From: Ruminococcus sp. UBA4385
GTDB taxonomy: Bacteria; Bacillota_A; Clostridia; Oscillospirales; Ruminococcaceae
NCBI GenBank assembly: GCA_002391065.1
Contig: DGRP01000134.1
Coordinates: 1 to 5,757 of the forward strand
DNA length: 5,757 bases
Direction: 5' to 3'
Below the pieces are notes generated by a model. It was not told where the DNA came from. It saw only the letters and a list, made by a program, of their open reading frames with translations, and ran no database searches. Made by a program: the position numbers and the translations under genes. Within the stretch, counting starts at the first letter, position 1. Each line of letters opens with the position of its first letter. Shown here piece by piece: positions 5,739 to 5,757 of the stretch.

Positions 5739-5757
5739 TCTGGACGTAATGTCCAGA
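5739..5757 (+). repeat. Perfect 7-bp inverted repeat at the window edge
   Basis: TCTGGAC (5739-5745) and GTCCAGA (5751-5757) form a perfect stem around a 5-base GTAAT loop. The window ends at its last base, so the stem could be longer. It may be a terminator for a gene on the opposite strand, part of the adjacent structured element, or an operator. No T-tract is visible on either side inside the window. Confidence 0.4.

Noticed and set aside
5644..5757. CRISPR array, tRNA or riboswitch in the final intergenic region
   Set aside because: There is no repeat-spacer periodicity, no CCA-ending cloverleaf with T-loop consensus, and no known aptamer motif. The inverted repeats fit a REP/MITE-like element better.

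Overview
The window looks like chromosomal DNA from a gut or rumen Clostridia relative, most plausibly Ruminococcus or another Oscillospiraceae member. The evidence is moderate base composition, AT-rich intergenic gaps with Gram-positive style promoters and AGGAG-type ribosome binding sites, a glycogen branching enzyme, a plant-glycan type GH2 enzyme, and a VanY-like (M15B) lipoprotein with the C-terminal extension usual in Clostridia. This assignment is inference from gene content; no marker gene is present.

All four genes lie on the + strand, in three transcription units separated by intrinsic terminators. (1) Positions 1-579 hold the last 192 codons of glgB, closed by a 9-bp hairpin terminator. 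(2) A near-consensus extended -10 promoter at 641-669 drives a single gene at 708-3428. It encodes a 906-residue cytoplasmic glycoside hydrolase family 2 protein with an extra C-terminal domain and ends at a strong terminator at 3443-3470. (3) A second promoter at 3545-3573 shares an identical 15-base core with the first. It drives a two-gene operon: a membrane-anchored M15B/VanY-like protein (3626-4768) whose catalytic residues appear to be lost, then, two bases later, a cytoplasmic alpha/beta-hydrolase esterase (4771-5604). A 10-bp hairpin at 5618-5643 closes the operon.

The last 114 bases carry no gene. They contain a structured element with 8-bp (imperfectly 14-bp) terminal inverted repeats around GC-rich hairpins, which looks like a dispersed intergenic repeat, and another perfect 7-bp inverted repeat that reaches the window edge.

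Functionally, glgB belongs to glycogen storage, while the GH2 enzyme and the esterase fit intracellular trimming of imported, partly acetylated plant oligosaccharides. The M15B-like protein sits outside this theme and is the most unusual gene here: it keeps the fold signature of a D,D-carboxypeptidase but lacks one zinc ligand, the catalytic glutamate and the substrate-binding YRS/Q segment. I see no clear defence, mobile or other previously undescribed multi-gene system.
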